Assembly: GCA_045127595.1 (NCBI GenBank)
Contig: JBGVQS010000025.1
Coordinates: forward strand, 1 to 64,000
Direction: 5' to 3'
Length of the DNA: 64,000 nt
From: Scatosoma sp045127595
Lineage (GTDB): Bacteria > Bacillota > Clostridia > Christensenellales > Borkfalkiaceae
Part shown: one piece after another, positions 1 to 8,660 of the stretch
Numbering within the stretch: position 1 is the stretch's first letter
How the letters are laid out: each line of letters begins with the position of its first letter
Made by a program: the position numbers and the translations under genes
The notes under the pieces: model-generated
Seen by the model: the letters and a program-made list of their open reading frames with translations, nothing else
Told to the model about the DNA's origin: nothing
Database searches by the model: none

Positions 1-3000
1 CGAGATCGGTTCATTGCTATCCCATGCGTTGAATTCCTGTTCTCGTTCTCCACCTAATCCCTCCCACGAAATTTTTATCGTAGGGGCGGTTTTATCGATA
101 TATACGAAATATTCGCGCGCACCGTTTTCGTCCAATTCTAAAATCATGAATTGCCCCGTTGCGTTGAGATATTCCCCGAGCGTCTTTCGATCGTCCCAAA
201 TCAACTTATGATACACGCTTCCTTCCGTCTTATAATAAAGATGCTTGTTTTCGCCGCGTTGAACCAATGCATTGGTGGAAAGAGGCGCGTCTGGATCAAA
301 CGAAAGATATATCAGCGGATCGCCTAAATAATCCACAGGTTTCGCAAAAACCGTTCCGCTCTTACTCACGCTACTGCTTTCCGGCTGTACGTGCAGCTGT
401 CCTTCCAAAAGCGTCGGCGCGCCATAGGAATTGAGATATTCCTGCGTAACCAAATCCACCTTTTCCACTTTTTCGCAAATCGACGCAGCCACCATACTAA
501 TCGCCACAAACAACTCACTGCTAATTTCATCCGTATTGATTGGCAGCGACGAACTATCTTCTCCGTAATAGTAATATACCCATGCGTTCATCGTGCTGTT
601 CGACCGCCAATTTTCATCCTTATAACGAATCCACACTTGCCCTGCTTGCGCCGTTCTTTCCATATCTCCCGCCGCCTTGCGATAGATACCGCCATTCAAA
701 TAATTCGCGGCATTCTGCGTTAGCGTAACTGCGTAAAGATCCAAAAATTCACGATAGTACACATAAGAATATGCCGTCCACAACGAAGAGAATGTCGCAG
801 GTTTATTCGTATTACTGCTATAGCTTTCCTTTACAATCGCGTTCGTATCCGTCATATAATAGTAGTACGTCGTGGTGGGAAGCTGGAACACTTCGTTGGT
901 AAACACCGAGCCACCGCCTATGCTTTTATAAACGCCTGTTTCTTCTGCGTAGCGCAACGTATCCGCATCCTTGCCCTTCGTTACATAGAAATAAACAGGC
1001 TCGGACGTTTTGTCAGAATTCGTATCCGCAAATATTAAGCTATAAAGACCGGGCGCAAATTTCTCCTTAATCTTCACTTTGCCAAGGAAATTCGAGCTCT
1101 CGTCGCTAATATAAGAAAGTGCGCTTTCCTTCGTCGCCACGTTATCAAAGGAATGGACTTTCAAGGAAATCCCCGTCCCGCTTGTGTCCGCACCTGCCAC
1201 CTTAAACTTAAAGAAGAAATCCGTCGCCTTATCCATTTTGGATAAATCCAACGTATAGTAATTTTTATCCAGCGTGCGGTATAACGCCCCGCCCGCCTTA
1301 AATTCATCCATTTCAAAATCTGGATCGCCTGCGGATCTGAAAAGCTCAACCCTTAAGATTTTTCTCGCGTCGAAATAGCAGGCAGTGGGTTCACTTATGC
1401 CTTGATTCCCCAAATCATCACTCGCCGAGAAGAAAACGTAATACGTTCCAAATTCCCGCTCTCCCCCTTCCTCTAAACCAAGCGCAGTCGCTTTTAGGGA
1501 AAAGCTCAACGTGATTTCTCCTTTTTCCGCAAGCTCCGCCAGCTGATCGTCCGTAAGCGTAACCGAACTGGGCTTAATATCAAGAACTTCTTCCCCTTGA
1601 TAATCGGTTGAAACGATCACCGACACCGTTTTGCTCAAACTTGCATGCTTGATAAAGGATTCTATATTCCCCGATTTATTTGTGATAGTCAGATTGAAAA
1701 TCTTTTCTTTATAACCATCCGATTCGGACGGCACTTTTACGTCTATATTCGGCGCGTCGTTATCAAAATAATATGGACCTACCCAGATCGGCTCACTTTT
1801 TTTATCCGCTTCGGAAACTGCATACGCATACAAATATCTTGTACCCGAAATATTCGAAGGCGAATAAACCGTTTGATAGCCTTGCACGGTAGTAGGCATT
1901 TTAGAAAGATTTAACGGCACGACTGTCTTGTCCACGCTCCAGCCATAATAAAGCGTACCCGTTTCGCTAATAGTCGGCGTTTCAATCGTTACCGCATGGG
2001 ACGTTTTGGGAATTTTTGATATCTTATCGGATTTAGGCCCTACTAAAACGGGTACTCTCAAATCATACGAGCAGTCCACTTCTTCTTCAAGAATATTCAC
2101 CCAGCCATTCACGAGTTTCGAGGGCAATATCATATTCAAAGCCTGATTACCGTCAAGAATCCCTTCCGTCCAAGGCGCAAAATCGTAAATAAGATCGAAA
2201 TTATTCGCCGACTGCCATACAATCGAGCTAATTTTCGTGTTTATTTGGGAGGCATCCGCTTCGAAATAAAAGGTGTCCGTACCGTCCCCTGCAACATATA
2301 CGAATTGCAAGGGCGTATCCGAAAATCCGTTCGCCTGTGCTTCAATATACGGCAAGTTTGTGCTACCAGTATTCTTTTTGAGCTGTACCGGCTCGCTAAA
2401 ACGAACGGAAAGCCCGATTTTTGCATTGCCGTTTTCATCGTAGCGCAAAGTGCCCAACGTTGCGCTTTCCTTCTTTGCGCGATAATTGATGGGAGCGTAG
2501 TTTGCGTTAAAATTTATAAATTCTAACACTTCGCTGGACTCGTACGACCAACCTCTTGCCGAAAGTACCGTTTGCCCCTTCAAAAGCCCGTCCAAATCGT
2601 CAATCACAAAGATATTTTTATCCACCGCACCCGTATTTTCGTCGTAATAACCACCCGAGCCGTCGGTTTTCTGATAGACACCGTTCGCGAGCAAAATTTC
2701 TTTTTTGAATTTCGAGCTTACCGTAAGATCTAAAAACGTACCGTTGAATGCGTTCGTTACGTTAATACTTTCTTGCGCGTCCTCTTCAATCTTAATATAC
2801 CAGCTTGCATATTCTTCAACGGAAGAATCGTTCCAATAAATGTTCTTTTTAGGGATATTCGGCAAATCGGGCGCACCAACAACCGCAGAGTCCCCTACAA
2901 AAAGCTGTATTCCAACGTAAGCGTCGTCTGTGTACAACCACGCAAAGGTCGTTTGTTCCACTAACCCCGTTACTTGCACGCCAAGCTTTAACATATCCCG

Positions 3001-3765
3001 ATCGGACAAATATTTTAACTTCCTGTACCAATCGTCTCCAAAGCTTGCTAAATTCACTTTCGCATTCTTGAAGGAGCTTGTATTCCAAGTATCATCGCAC
3101 TTCGTCCCGTCCAAGTTCGTTTTCAAAACGCCAAACTCGTCCATAAATTCCAGCGTACCGCCGTCCACGGCCTTTTCTTTCGTTTTCTTTAACGAAAGCT
3201 CGGAATCAATCGATATGGTTTCTATGCTATATTGCGGCGTTTCATTCGGGGCTTTAAACTTATAGCCTTCTTGCTCGCCGTTAATTTCCACTTTATAAAC
3301 TTCCACGTAGAATTGACGGGTAGCCTCACCGATTTGCAAATCGGAAGCGCCATTTATGTACACCGACACCGTTTTATACGGCGAGTTCCACCGTACATTG
3401 ACCGATTGATTGATTGCTTCATAATCCCCTTCTTCCGCGATTGCCGAGAGGTTTCTCGTGCGATAATATATCGTCGCGCTTTCAAAGGTTTTCAATCTCG
3501 CTTCCACCGTCGCCGTAGCGTCGTTGCGCGTAATTTTCCCGTCGTCTAACATATCGAGGGAAAGCCCAATATCCACGTAGATTTTACCGTTGCCGTTCGC
3601 CTTGTTATGCGCAGATGCGAAAGCGTAAATAGGCGTTTCACCGCTGGCGTCTGCCTTTGCAAATTTCGGCTTTTCCTTCGAAACTGGCATCAAGAAGGAA
3701 GCAAGCAAAAATACAAGCATGACGAGCATGGAAAATATTTTTTTAATTCCTTTACGCTTCACCAT
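1..3765 (-). CDS. Giant secreted Ig-like surface protein (3' end outside window)
   Basis: The frame is open from the ATG at 3765 to the window edge, giving at least 1255 residues. AGGAGGA at 3771-3777 sits six bases before the ATG. The N-terminus has a basic stretch (MVKRKGIKK) and a hydrophobic core, a Sec signal peptide. The rest is hydrophilic and rich in Tyr, Asn, Asp and Ser, as in beta-sandwich surface proteins. Ig-like boundary motifs are visible: DNDAPNID near residue 667 and DKTAPTI near residue 1220. No catalytic motif was recognised. The start lies inside the upstream coupling-ATPase gene (14-base overlap), so the two are probably translationally coupled. It is likely a cell-surface adhesin or substrate-binding protein. 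The missing C-terminus would show whether it has an LPXTG, TM or other anchor. Confidence 0.85.
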   Translation of the reverse strand, partial: MVKRKGIKKIFSMLVMLVFLLASFLMPVSKEKPKFAKADASGETPIYAFASAHNKANGNGKIYVDIGLSLDMLDDGKITRNDATATVEARLKTFESATIYYRTRNLSAIAEEGDYEAINQSVNVRWNSPYKTVSVYINGASDLQIGEATRQFYVEVYKVEINGEQEGYKFKAPNETPQYSIETISIDSELSLKKTKEKAVDGGTLEFMDEFGVLKTNLDGTKCDDTWNTSSFKNAKVNLASFGDDWYRKLKYLSDRDMLKLGVQVTGLVEQTTFAWLYTDDAYVGIQLFVGDSAVVGAPDLPNIPKKNIYWNDSSVEEYASWYIKIEEDAQESINVTNAFNGTFLDLTVSSKFKKEILLANGVYQKTDGSGGYYDENTGAVDKNIFVIDDLDGLLKGQTVLSARGWSYESSEVLEFINFNANYAPINYRAKKESATLGTLRYDENGNAKIGLSVRFSEPVQLKKNTGSTNLPYIEAQANGFSDTPLQFVYVAGDGTDTFYFEADASQINTKISSIVWQSANNFDLIYDFAPWTEGILDGNQALNMILPSKLVNGWVNILEEEVDCSYDLRVPVLVGPKSDKISKIPKTSHAVTIETPTISETGTLYYGWSVDKTVVPLNLSKMPTTVQGYQTVYSPSNISGTRYLYAYAVSEADKKSEPIWVGPYYFDNDAPNIDVKVPSESDGYKEKIFNLTITNKSGNIESFIKHASLSKTVSVIVSTDYQGEEVLDIKPSSVTLTDDQLAELAEKGEITLSFSLKATALGLEEGGEREFGTYYVFFSASDDLGNQGISEPTACYFDARKILRVELFRSAGDPDFEMDEFKAGGALYRTLDKNYYTLDLSKMDKATDFFFKFKVAGADTSGTGISLKVHSFDNVATKESALSYISDESSNFLGKVKIKEKFAPGLYSLIFADTNSDKTSEPVYFYVTKGKDADTLRYAEETGVYKSIGGGSVFTNEVFQLPTTTYYYYMTDTNAIVKESYSSNTNKPATFSSLWTAYSYVYYREFLDLYAVTLTQNAANYLNGGIYRKAAGDMERTAQAGQVWIRYKDENWRSNSTMNAWVYYYYGEDSSSLPINTDEISSELFVAISMVAASICEKVEKVDLVTQEYLNSYGAPTLLEGQLHVQPESSSVSKSGTVFAKPVDYLGDPLIYLSFDPDAPLSTNALVQRGENKHLYYKTEGSVYHKLIWDDRKTLGEYLNATGQFMILELDENGAREYFVYIDKTAPTIKISWEGLGGEREQEFNAWDSNEPIS

Positions 3766-6187
3766 TTACTTCCTCCTGGTTAATTTTCTCCGCAAGATAT
3801 GCATAGAAATCTTGCAACGTGCCGTTCGGTTCTTTTTCCTTGAAACTTGCAAATTCGTTAATCAACGCTTCTCTTTCTTCTTCCTGCTCCAATTCGGCTA
3901 CGTCGATTAAGCTTTCATTTTCGCCTGTTTGTTCCTTCGTTTGGTCCTTCGTTTCTTCTTTGTTCTCTTCGTTTTCTTTCTTCTCGTCCATAGCTTCTGT
4001 TTCCTTCGTCGTTTCCGCTTCGCTAAAGACAATTTTATTGCGCTTATCTGCGCTATAGAATACTTCGTTCTCGTCAAAGAAACGATCGAGAAGCTCGCCC
4101 GTATCCATCTTTCCTATCTTATAAAGGGGCACTTTGAAACTCGGCGTGAAATAGGTCTTCAAAGGATAATTTCCGAACGTAACGATAATGGAATGTCCGA
4201 TATCCCCAGGCTTATTCAAGCGCTGTAATTCGCTCGGATAAATCAGCGGGCGCACCTGCGTTTGCGTGGAAAGATTTATATCGTCGCTATGTATCGAGCC
4301 ACTCTGCGAGCTAACGACGACCGTAATATTCCCGCAAAGCTCGGAATATTCTTTGCACGTGTTCATATCGTTCGAGCCAATGAACATCTTAATACCGCAG
4401 TTCCCCTTGACGATGTCGGCAACCGTTTCGCCGTACACGTTATTGAGCTGTGCGTAGGATTGCACGATCATGGTGAACCAAATCTTTCTCGAACGGCCTA
4501 CCGTGATAAACTTATCGAACTTTTCAATTTTCGGCATATTACCGAACTCGTCCATAATGAAATATACGTTGCGTTCCAACGTCAATTCTTCCGTCGCGGA
4601 CGCTACCTTGATAAGCGTCTTATAAATATTCAAAATGAAGATCGCCGCCAAATTGTGCCGTGTATCCTTTTCGTCGGGAATCTTTAAGAATAACGCCGTC
4701 GGCTTATGCGCCAGCTGTTCAGACGAGAAATCGGACGAAGCCGTCAAAGCACAGATACCTGCGTCGTTGAACATCGTCAATTTTTCATATACAATCGACA
4801 TATAGGACGCACGCGTTTGTTCCGCCGCATCACACACCTGCTTAGACAAGGAATAGGCTTTCGACAAAACGCTTCTTCCTGCAAAATAGTTGCGCAATTC
4901 CAAATAATCTTGCGACGAATTTTGCAAAATTTTCGCAAGGTTGAAGAAATTGAATTTCTCTTTCGTCATCCCCAAGCGTTCGTCCGCGCTATCTTCAAGC
5001 ATAGCGAGCAATGTGGCAAGCGTAATACTTCTTGCGCCCTTTTCCCACATGGGATCTTTTTCATTTTCCACGGGCACGAGTACGGAAACGAGGTCGTTCA
5101 AATCTTCGTACACTTCGTCGAAAATCTTTTTCTTATAAACCTTGATGGCTTCCACCAAGCGGTTGTAATCCGCATAGCCCTTGCCGTCGAATTCGTACCA
5201 CTTTTCCTTGCCTTGGAATGCTTCTAAGGATTGCATCAACGTCAATCCGCTTTCTTCGGGCGCACCACGACGGGCATACGCTTCGGTGTGGGCGTTGAGA
5301 AATTTTTGATAATTGTCCCAAATCATATCCAAAGGATTCCAGCGATAGGAAGCGTAGGTATCTCGAAGATCGATTACCTTCACGTCGTAGCCACGTTCCT
5401 TTAAATGCTTGGAATGCAAAGAGAACAATTCCCCTTTCGGGTCGGTAACAACCATAGACGATCCTGCCGCCGACGCGCCGAGCAATTGAATCATCGGGCT
5501 TACGAAAGTCGTCGTTTTACCCGAACCCGTACTACCGATTATCAAGCTATGGCAGGGCGAATTGAAGACTACTTCCATATCCGAGCCCTTGTTGATGAGC
5601 TTTGCGCATACGGGAATACCGTCTTTTTTCACTTCGCCAAGCATACTAAATTTGTGCTTTTTGAAGAGTTGATTGCGTTCCGAATCGGTCATCCAACGGG
5701 AGTTTTCCAAATTGCTTTCAATTTGTTTCAATTTCCCCTTTCCGCGTAAGCCGCCCTTCATAAAGCGCAAGATTTTGGGATCGATAAACTTGCAATAGAT
5801 AAATAAACAGCAAGCAAAAATAACGAGCGCAATTCCGTAGAATTTGGCGTCGAACGCGACTATGTTATCCAAAAACCCCAACCAATCCAAACGCGCAAAA
5901 TTGAAATTGCATTGCAAAAGCGAATAAAGAATAAACCCTACGATATTCGAAACACAAATAAAGGTACTCACAAGAAACAGTACTTCTTGCACCTTGCCCT
6001 GCGCAATTTTATGCGCAAAAAATACGTTGGATAGAATTAGAAGCATAATATACCAAAAGATTAGCCATTGCAACCATTTTGATAAAGTCAGCATATCGTT
6101 TGCGCGTAATACGAGCATCGAAAGCAACGCAGCCAAGATAATGCAGACGATTTGTATAATTCCGAAAAATTTTATTTTCTTTAACAT
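3752..6187 (-). CDS. VirD4/TraG-family type IV secretion coupling ATPase
   Basis: 811 aa. Coupling proteins are hexameric inner-membrane ATPases that recruit DNA or protein substrates to a type IV secretion channel. Several hydrophobic N-terminal segments lie within residues 1-135. The Walker A motif GSTGSGKTT is at about 218-226, a conserved VTDPKGE follows at 247-253, Walker B FIMDEF is at 543-548 and the family motif IVQSYAQL at 574-581. Residues about 735-800 form a Glu/Lys-rich, strongly charged tail; C-terminal regions of such proteins often select substrates. No relaxase, VirB4 or VirB6 homologue lies in this window, so the rest of the apparatus, if any, must lie to the left or elsewhere. 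The gene starts 30 bases after the lipoprotein gene and overlaps the giant surface protein gene. Family assignment is firm; the substrate is unknown. Confidence 0.93.
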   Translation of the reverse strand: MLKKIKFFGIIQIVCIILAALLSMLVLRANDMLTLSKWLQWLIFWYIMLLILSNVFFAHKIAQGKVQEVLFLVSTFICVSNIVGFILYSLLQCNFNFARLDWLGFLDNIVAFDAKFYGIALVIFACCLFIYCKFIDPKILRFMKGGLRGKGKLKQIESNLENSRWMTDSERNQLFKKHKFSMLGEVKKDGIPVCAKLINKGSDMEVVFNSPCHSLIIGSTGSGKTTTFVSPMIQLLGASAAGSSMVVTDPKGELFSLHSKHLKERGYDVKVIDLRDTYASYRWNPLDMIWDNYQKFLNAHTEAYARRGAPEESGLTLMQSLEAFQGKEKWYEFDGKGYADYNRLVEAIKVYKKKIFDEVYEDLNDLVSVLVPVENEKDPMWEKGARSITLATLLAMLEDSADERLGMTKEKFNFFNLAKILQNSSQDYLELRNYFAGRSVLSKAYSLSKQVCDAAEQTRASYMSIVYEKLTMFNDAGICALTASSDFSSEQLAHKPTALFLKIPDEKDTRHNLAAIFILNIYKTLIKVASATEELTLERNVYFIMDEFGNMPKIEKFDKFITVGRSRKIWFTMIVQSYAQLNNVYGETVADIVKGNCGIKMFIGSNDMNTCKEYSELCGNITVVVSSQSGSIHSDDINLSTQTQVRPLIYPSELQRLNKPGDIGHSIIVTFGNYPLKTYFTPSFKVPLYKIGKMDTGELLDRFFDENEVFYSADKRNKIVFSEAETTKETEAMDEKKENEENKEETKDQTKEQTGENESLIDVAELEQEEEREALINEFASFKEKEPNGTLQDFYAYLAEKINQEEVNGEA

Positions 6188-6216
6188 AAAGAATTCCTCT
6201 CTTAAGCGGAAGAAGC

Positions 6217-7785
6217 TTATTGATTGCTATCGATAAAAATCCAAGCTTCTAATTTTAATTGAATATCCTTATAATTTTCATTGGTATGCGTAAAAGTAAC
6301 TACGCAAGCATAATGGCCTTCTTCTGGTACCGTAAATACGTATTTATAGATTGGATTGACAATGGATTCGCTACCATCGAAATTTTCAGACGACACCTTC
6401 TCCATTTTTCCTATGATTTCTTCCCCCGCTTCATTCGTCAAAGTGAAGTGGGGTTCAATGCCCGCAGGCAAATCGCCCGACAACCACACCACGTACTCTT
6501 TTCTCTCTTGAAATTCCTGCCATTGTGAATCTAAATAGAGCTTTTGCATTTGCGAATCGTATTCCGCGCGAAGAATGGTGAGTTGCCCTTCTATCTCGCA
6601 AGGATTGGTTTCATAATTCACGGCATTCTTACCCTCTATGGTGAAAATTGCCTTCACGGAATATACCCCTGCGTCTTGCCGCGAATTTCCATCCTCGTAT
6701 TCCTCCGTAACGTCTTCACCCTTGCTGTTTTGTACCATTTTAATTTGGTAGTCAATCTTCACATCCGAAAGAGTTTTGCCGTTCGTTTCTACGGTAAGCG
6801 AATAGGTTTCTCCCGTATAGACGAAGGTTGCGTCCTTGAGCGTAACGTCGGACATATCATACTCGCCACGCTCGATTGTGAGTCTTGCAATCGCATCGGG
6901 AATAGGATGATAATTACGCTCGTCCTCCCCTTCAAATTGCGCACAAATTATATACGTGCCAGCATCAATCGCTTGGTAGCCGTTTGAGGTTTTTTGCTTC
7001 TCGGGGGGGATTACCGTAACCTCGTCCCCTTCTATGATTTTCGTAATCGTATAGTTTACCCATATGCCTTGAGGAAAACTTGCTGGTTCGTAGGCAACCG
7101 TAGTGCCATTCGCATCCTGAATTTCTTTCCCTTGCAATTTAATCCCATGCGCTTCCTTATCGTAAATAAAGGTCGCATGCGCATCTGTATCCAAATCCAT
7201 ATCCTTGAACGTGGCGGTAGACACATCATACATTGCCCTCTCCACTACAATGGTCGCCGAAAGAATTTTCGTTACGTACCCCTCACATTGTAAGATTGCC
7301 GTCCTATCGTATTTGCCAACCTCCTTAAAGGTGTTGCCTTGCGGATAGAGTATCTTCGTGTTGATAGGAATATCCCCTTCCACTTCCACGGTAAAGTCTT
7401 CACCCGTGTACGGAATCGTTACGCTCTTAAATTGCACGTTCTCGGGAAATACGTTTCTCGCAACGTCGATCCAAACGGTCGTTACTGCACCTTGATAGGA
7501 AATGGAAATTTCACTTTTCCCTTCTTGGAAAAATTTCAATTTATCCGTTTCGGAAATCATATCTTCTTGCAAAGCAATCTCTTTCGTACTGCCATCGTCA
7601 TACGCCACCGTCAACGTATACTCGTCATAAGAAAACTTGCCCACGCGCAGTTGCAAAGGCATTTCTTCGGAATATCCGTTTAACGATATGCTTTCAACGT
7701 TCTCTTTGCTCGTACAAGCCGTAAAAAGAAAGAGACCGAATAAACTTAAAAGTATGGTAAGGCATATTTTTTTAATTCGCTTCAT
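6217..7785 (-). CDS. Lipoprotein with MBG-like repeats
   Basis: 522 aa from the ATG at 7785. An in-frame start at 7824 would put extra residues in front of the signal peptide, so I prefer 7785; the GTG two codons upstream (7791) is also possible. The N-terminus MKRIKKICL, a hydrophobic core and the lipobox LFTAC indicate a type II signal peptide, with lipid attachment to the Cys near residue 24. The exported part has a bacterial Ig-like N-terminal region followed by repeated units. Each unit opens with a motif such as ERGEYD, ERAMYD or LRAEYD, contains YTGETY-like strands and ends in an AGTY/AGVYSVKA strand, the pattern of MBG domains. There is no enzymatic motif. It lies between the two-component system and the coupling ATPase, so it may be the surface sensor or adhesive part of the same system. 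Confidence 0.8.
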   Translation of the reverse strand: MKRIKKICLTILLSLFGLFLFTACTSKENVESISLNGYSEEMPLQLRVGKFSYDEYTLTVAYDDGSTKEIALQEDMISETDKLKFFQEGKSEISISYQGAVTTVWIDVARNVFPENVQFKSVTIPYTGEDFTVEVEGDIPINTKILYPQGNTFKEVGKYDRTAILQCEGYVTKILSATIVVERAMYDVSTATFKDMDLDTDAHATFIYDKEAHGIKLQGKEIQDANGTTVAYEPASFPQGIWVNYTITKIIEGDEVTVIPPEKQKTSNGYQAIDAGTYIICAQFEGEDERNYHPIPDAIARLTIERGEYDMSDVTLKDATFVYTGETYSLTVETNGKTLSDVKIDYQIKMVQNSKGEDVTEEYEDGNSRQDAGVYSVKAIFTIEGKNAVNYETNPCEIEGQLTILRAEYDSQMQKLYLDSQWQEFQERKEYVVWLSGDLPAGIEPHFTLTNEAGEEIIGKMEKVSSENFDGSESIVNPIYKYVFTVPEEGHYACVVTFTHTNENYKDIQLKLEAWIFIDSNQ

Positions 7786-7846
7786 ATTCACATCCAAACT
7801 TCCCCTTACTTCTTCAAAATGCAAGGGCGAAGATTTTTTTTCAAAA

Positions 7847-8659
7847 TTATTTATTGCCGTAGTAATATTCCTTGGATAAATTCCCGTTTTCCACTTCTGC
7901 CCAGCTATATTGTTTCATAAATTCGCCTCGATAGCCGGACTTTTTAATATCCTTGTTCAGCAAATAATCGTACCAATCGCACGAAACCTTGCTTACGTCT
8001 AGCTTAATCGTGCCGTAATTTCTTTGCAACACCGATTCTACACCGAGCGCTTTCAAGGTAGAATTTAAGGAAGAAACAAGCGTTTGGTACATACGCTGTC
8101 GCACGTCGACGTCGTATTCCCCATCCTCGAAAAGAATATCATACAACTCTTGATTCGAGCACATTTTTCCTTTTCGATAAAGCAAATACGCAAGAATTTC
8201 CTTGGCTTTTTTTCTTTCAAAAGAAACAATGTCCCCGTTTTGGCTAAGCACTTCGAATGAACCGAAGCAGCGGAAGGATAAAAGATACTGTTTCTTTTCC
8301 GCAAGTGGATAGCGAAGCTCTTGCAATTCCCCTTTGATATCTTCTGCCGTTACCGGCTTCATCAAATACCCGCTTGCATGCATTTTCATGGCTTCGTTGG
8401 CGTATTCGTCATAGCCTGTTACGAAAATGATATTGAGCTTGGGCATAAATTCTTTCAATTTTTTCGCCAATTCCACGCCCGTCGTACTCCCCATACGCAC
8501 GTCCAAAAACGCCACGTCGCAGGGGGTTCTCATTGCACATTCTAACAGTTGATAAGGATCGGAAAAGGCAAAAACATTCGCTTCGGGCTCGGCTATCTTC
8601 AATTCGCGCACCATTCTATCCAAAGCAAATTTCTCATCGTCAACCACAAAAAAATTCAT
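7847..8659 (-). CDS. Response regulator with SARP-like DNA-binding output
   Basis: 270 aa. The receiver domain (residues 1-115) has the full phosphorylation set: D7/D8, phospho-acceptor D53 (FLDVRMG), T81 and K101. The output half begins near residue 125 with CFGSFEVL, followed by FERKKAKEILAYLLYRKG. This is the winged-helix opening of SARP-type activators; the rest resembles a bacterial transcriptional activator domain rather than LytTR, which is the usual partner of LytS-type kinases. The start ATG is one base past the kinase stop codon, with AGGAG inside the kinase 3' end, so the pair is translationally coupled. The likely targets are the surrounding genes, but no operator was identified. 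Confidence 0.88.
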   Translation of the reverse strand: MNFFVVDDEKFALDRMVRELKIAEPEANVFAFSDPYQLLECAMRTPCDVAFLDVRMGSTTGVELAKKLKEFMPKLNIIFVTGYDEYANEAMKMHASGYLMKPVTAEDIKGELQELRYPLAEKKQYLLSFRCFGSFEVLSQNGDIVSFERKKAKEILAYLLYRKGKMCSNQELYDILFEDGEYDVDVRQRMYQTLVSSLNSTLKALGVESVLQRNYGTIKLDVSKVSCDWYDYLLNKDIKKSGYRGEFMKQYSWAEVENGNLSKEYYYGNK

Positions 8660-8660
8660 T

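Noticed and set aside
14..723. Short plus-strand frames at the left edge
   Set aside because: They are antisense to the giant surface protein, whose frame is open across the whole interval.
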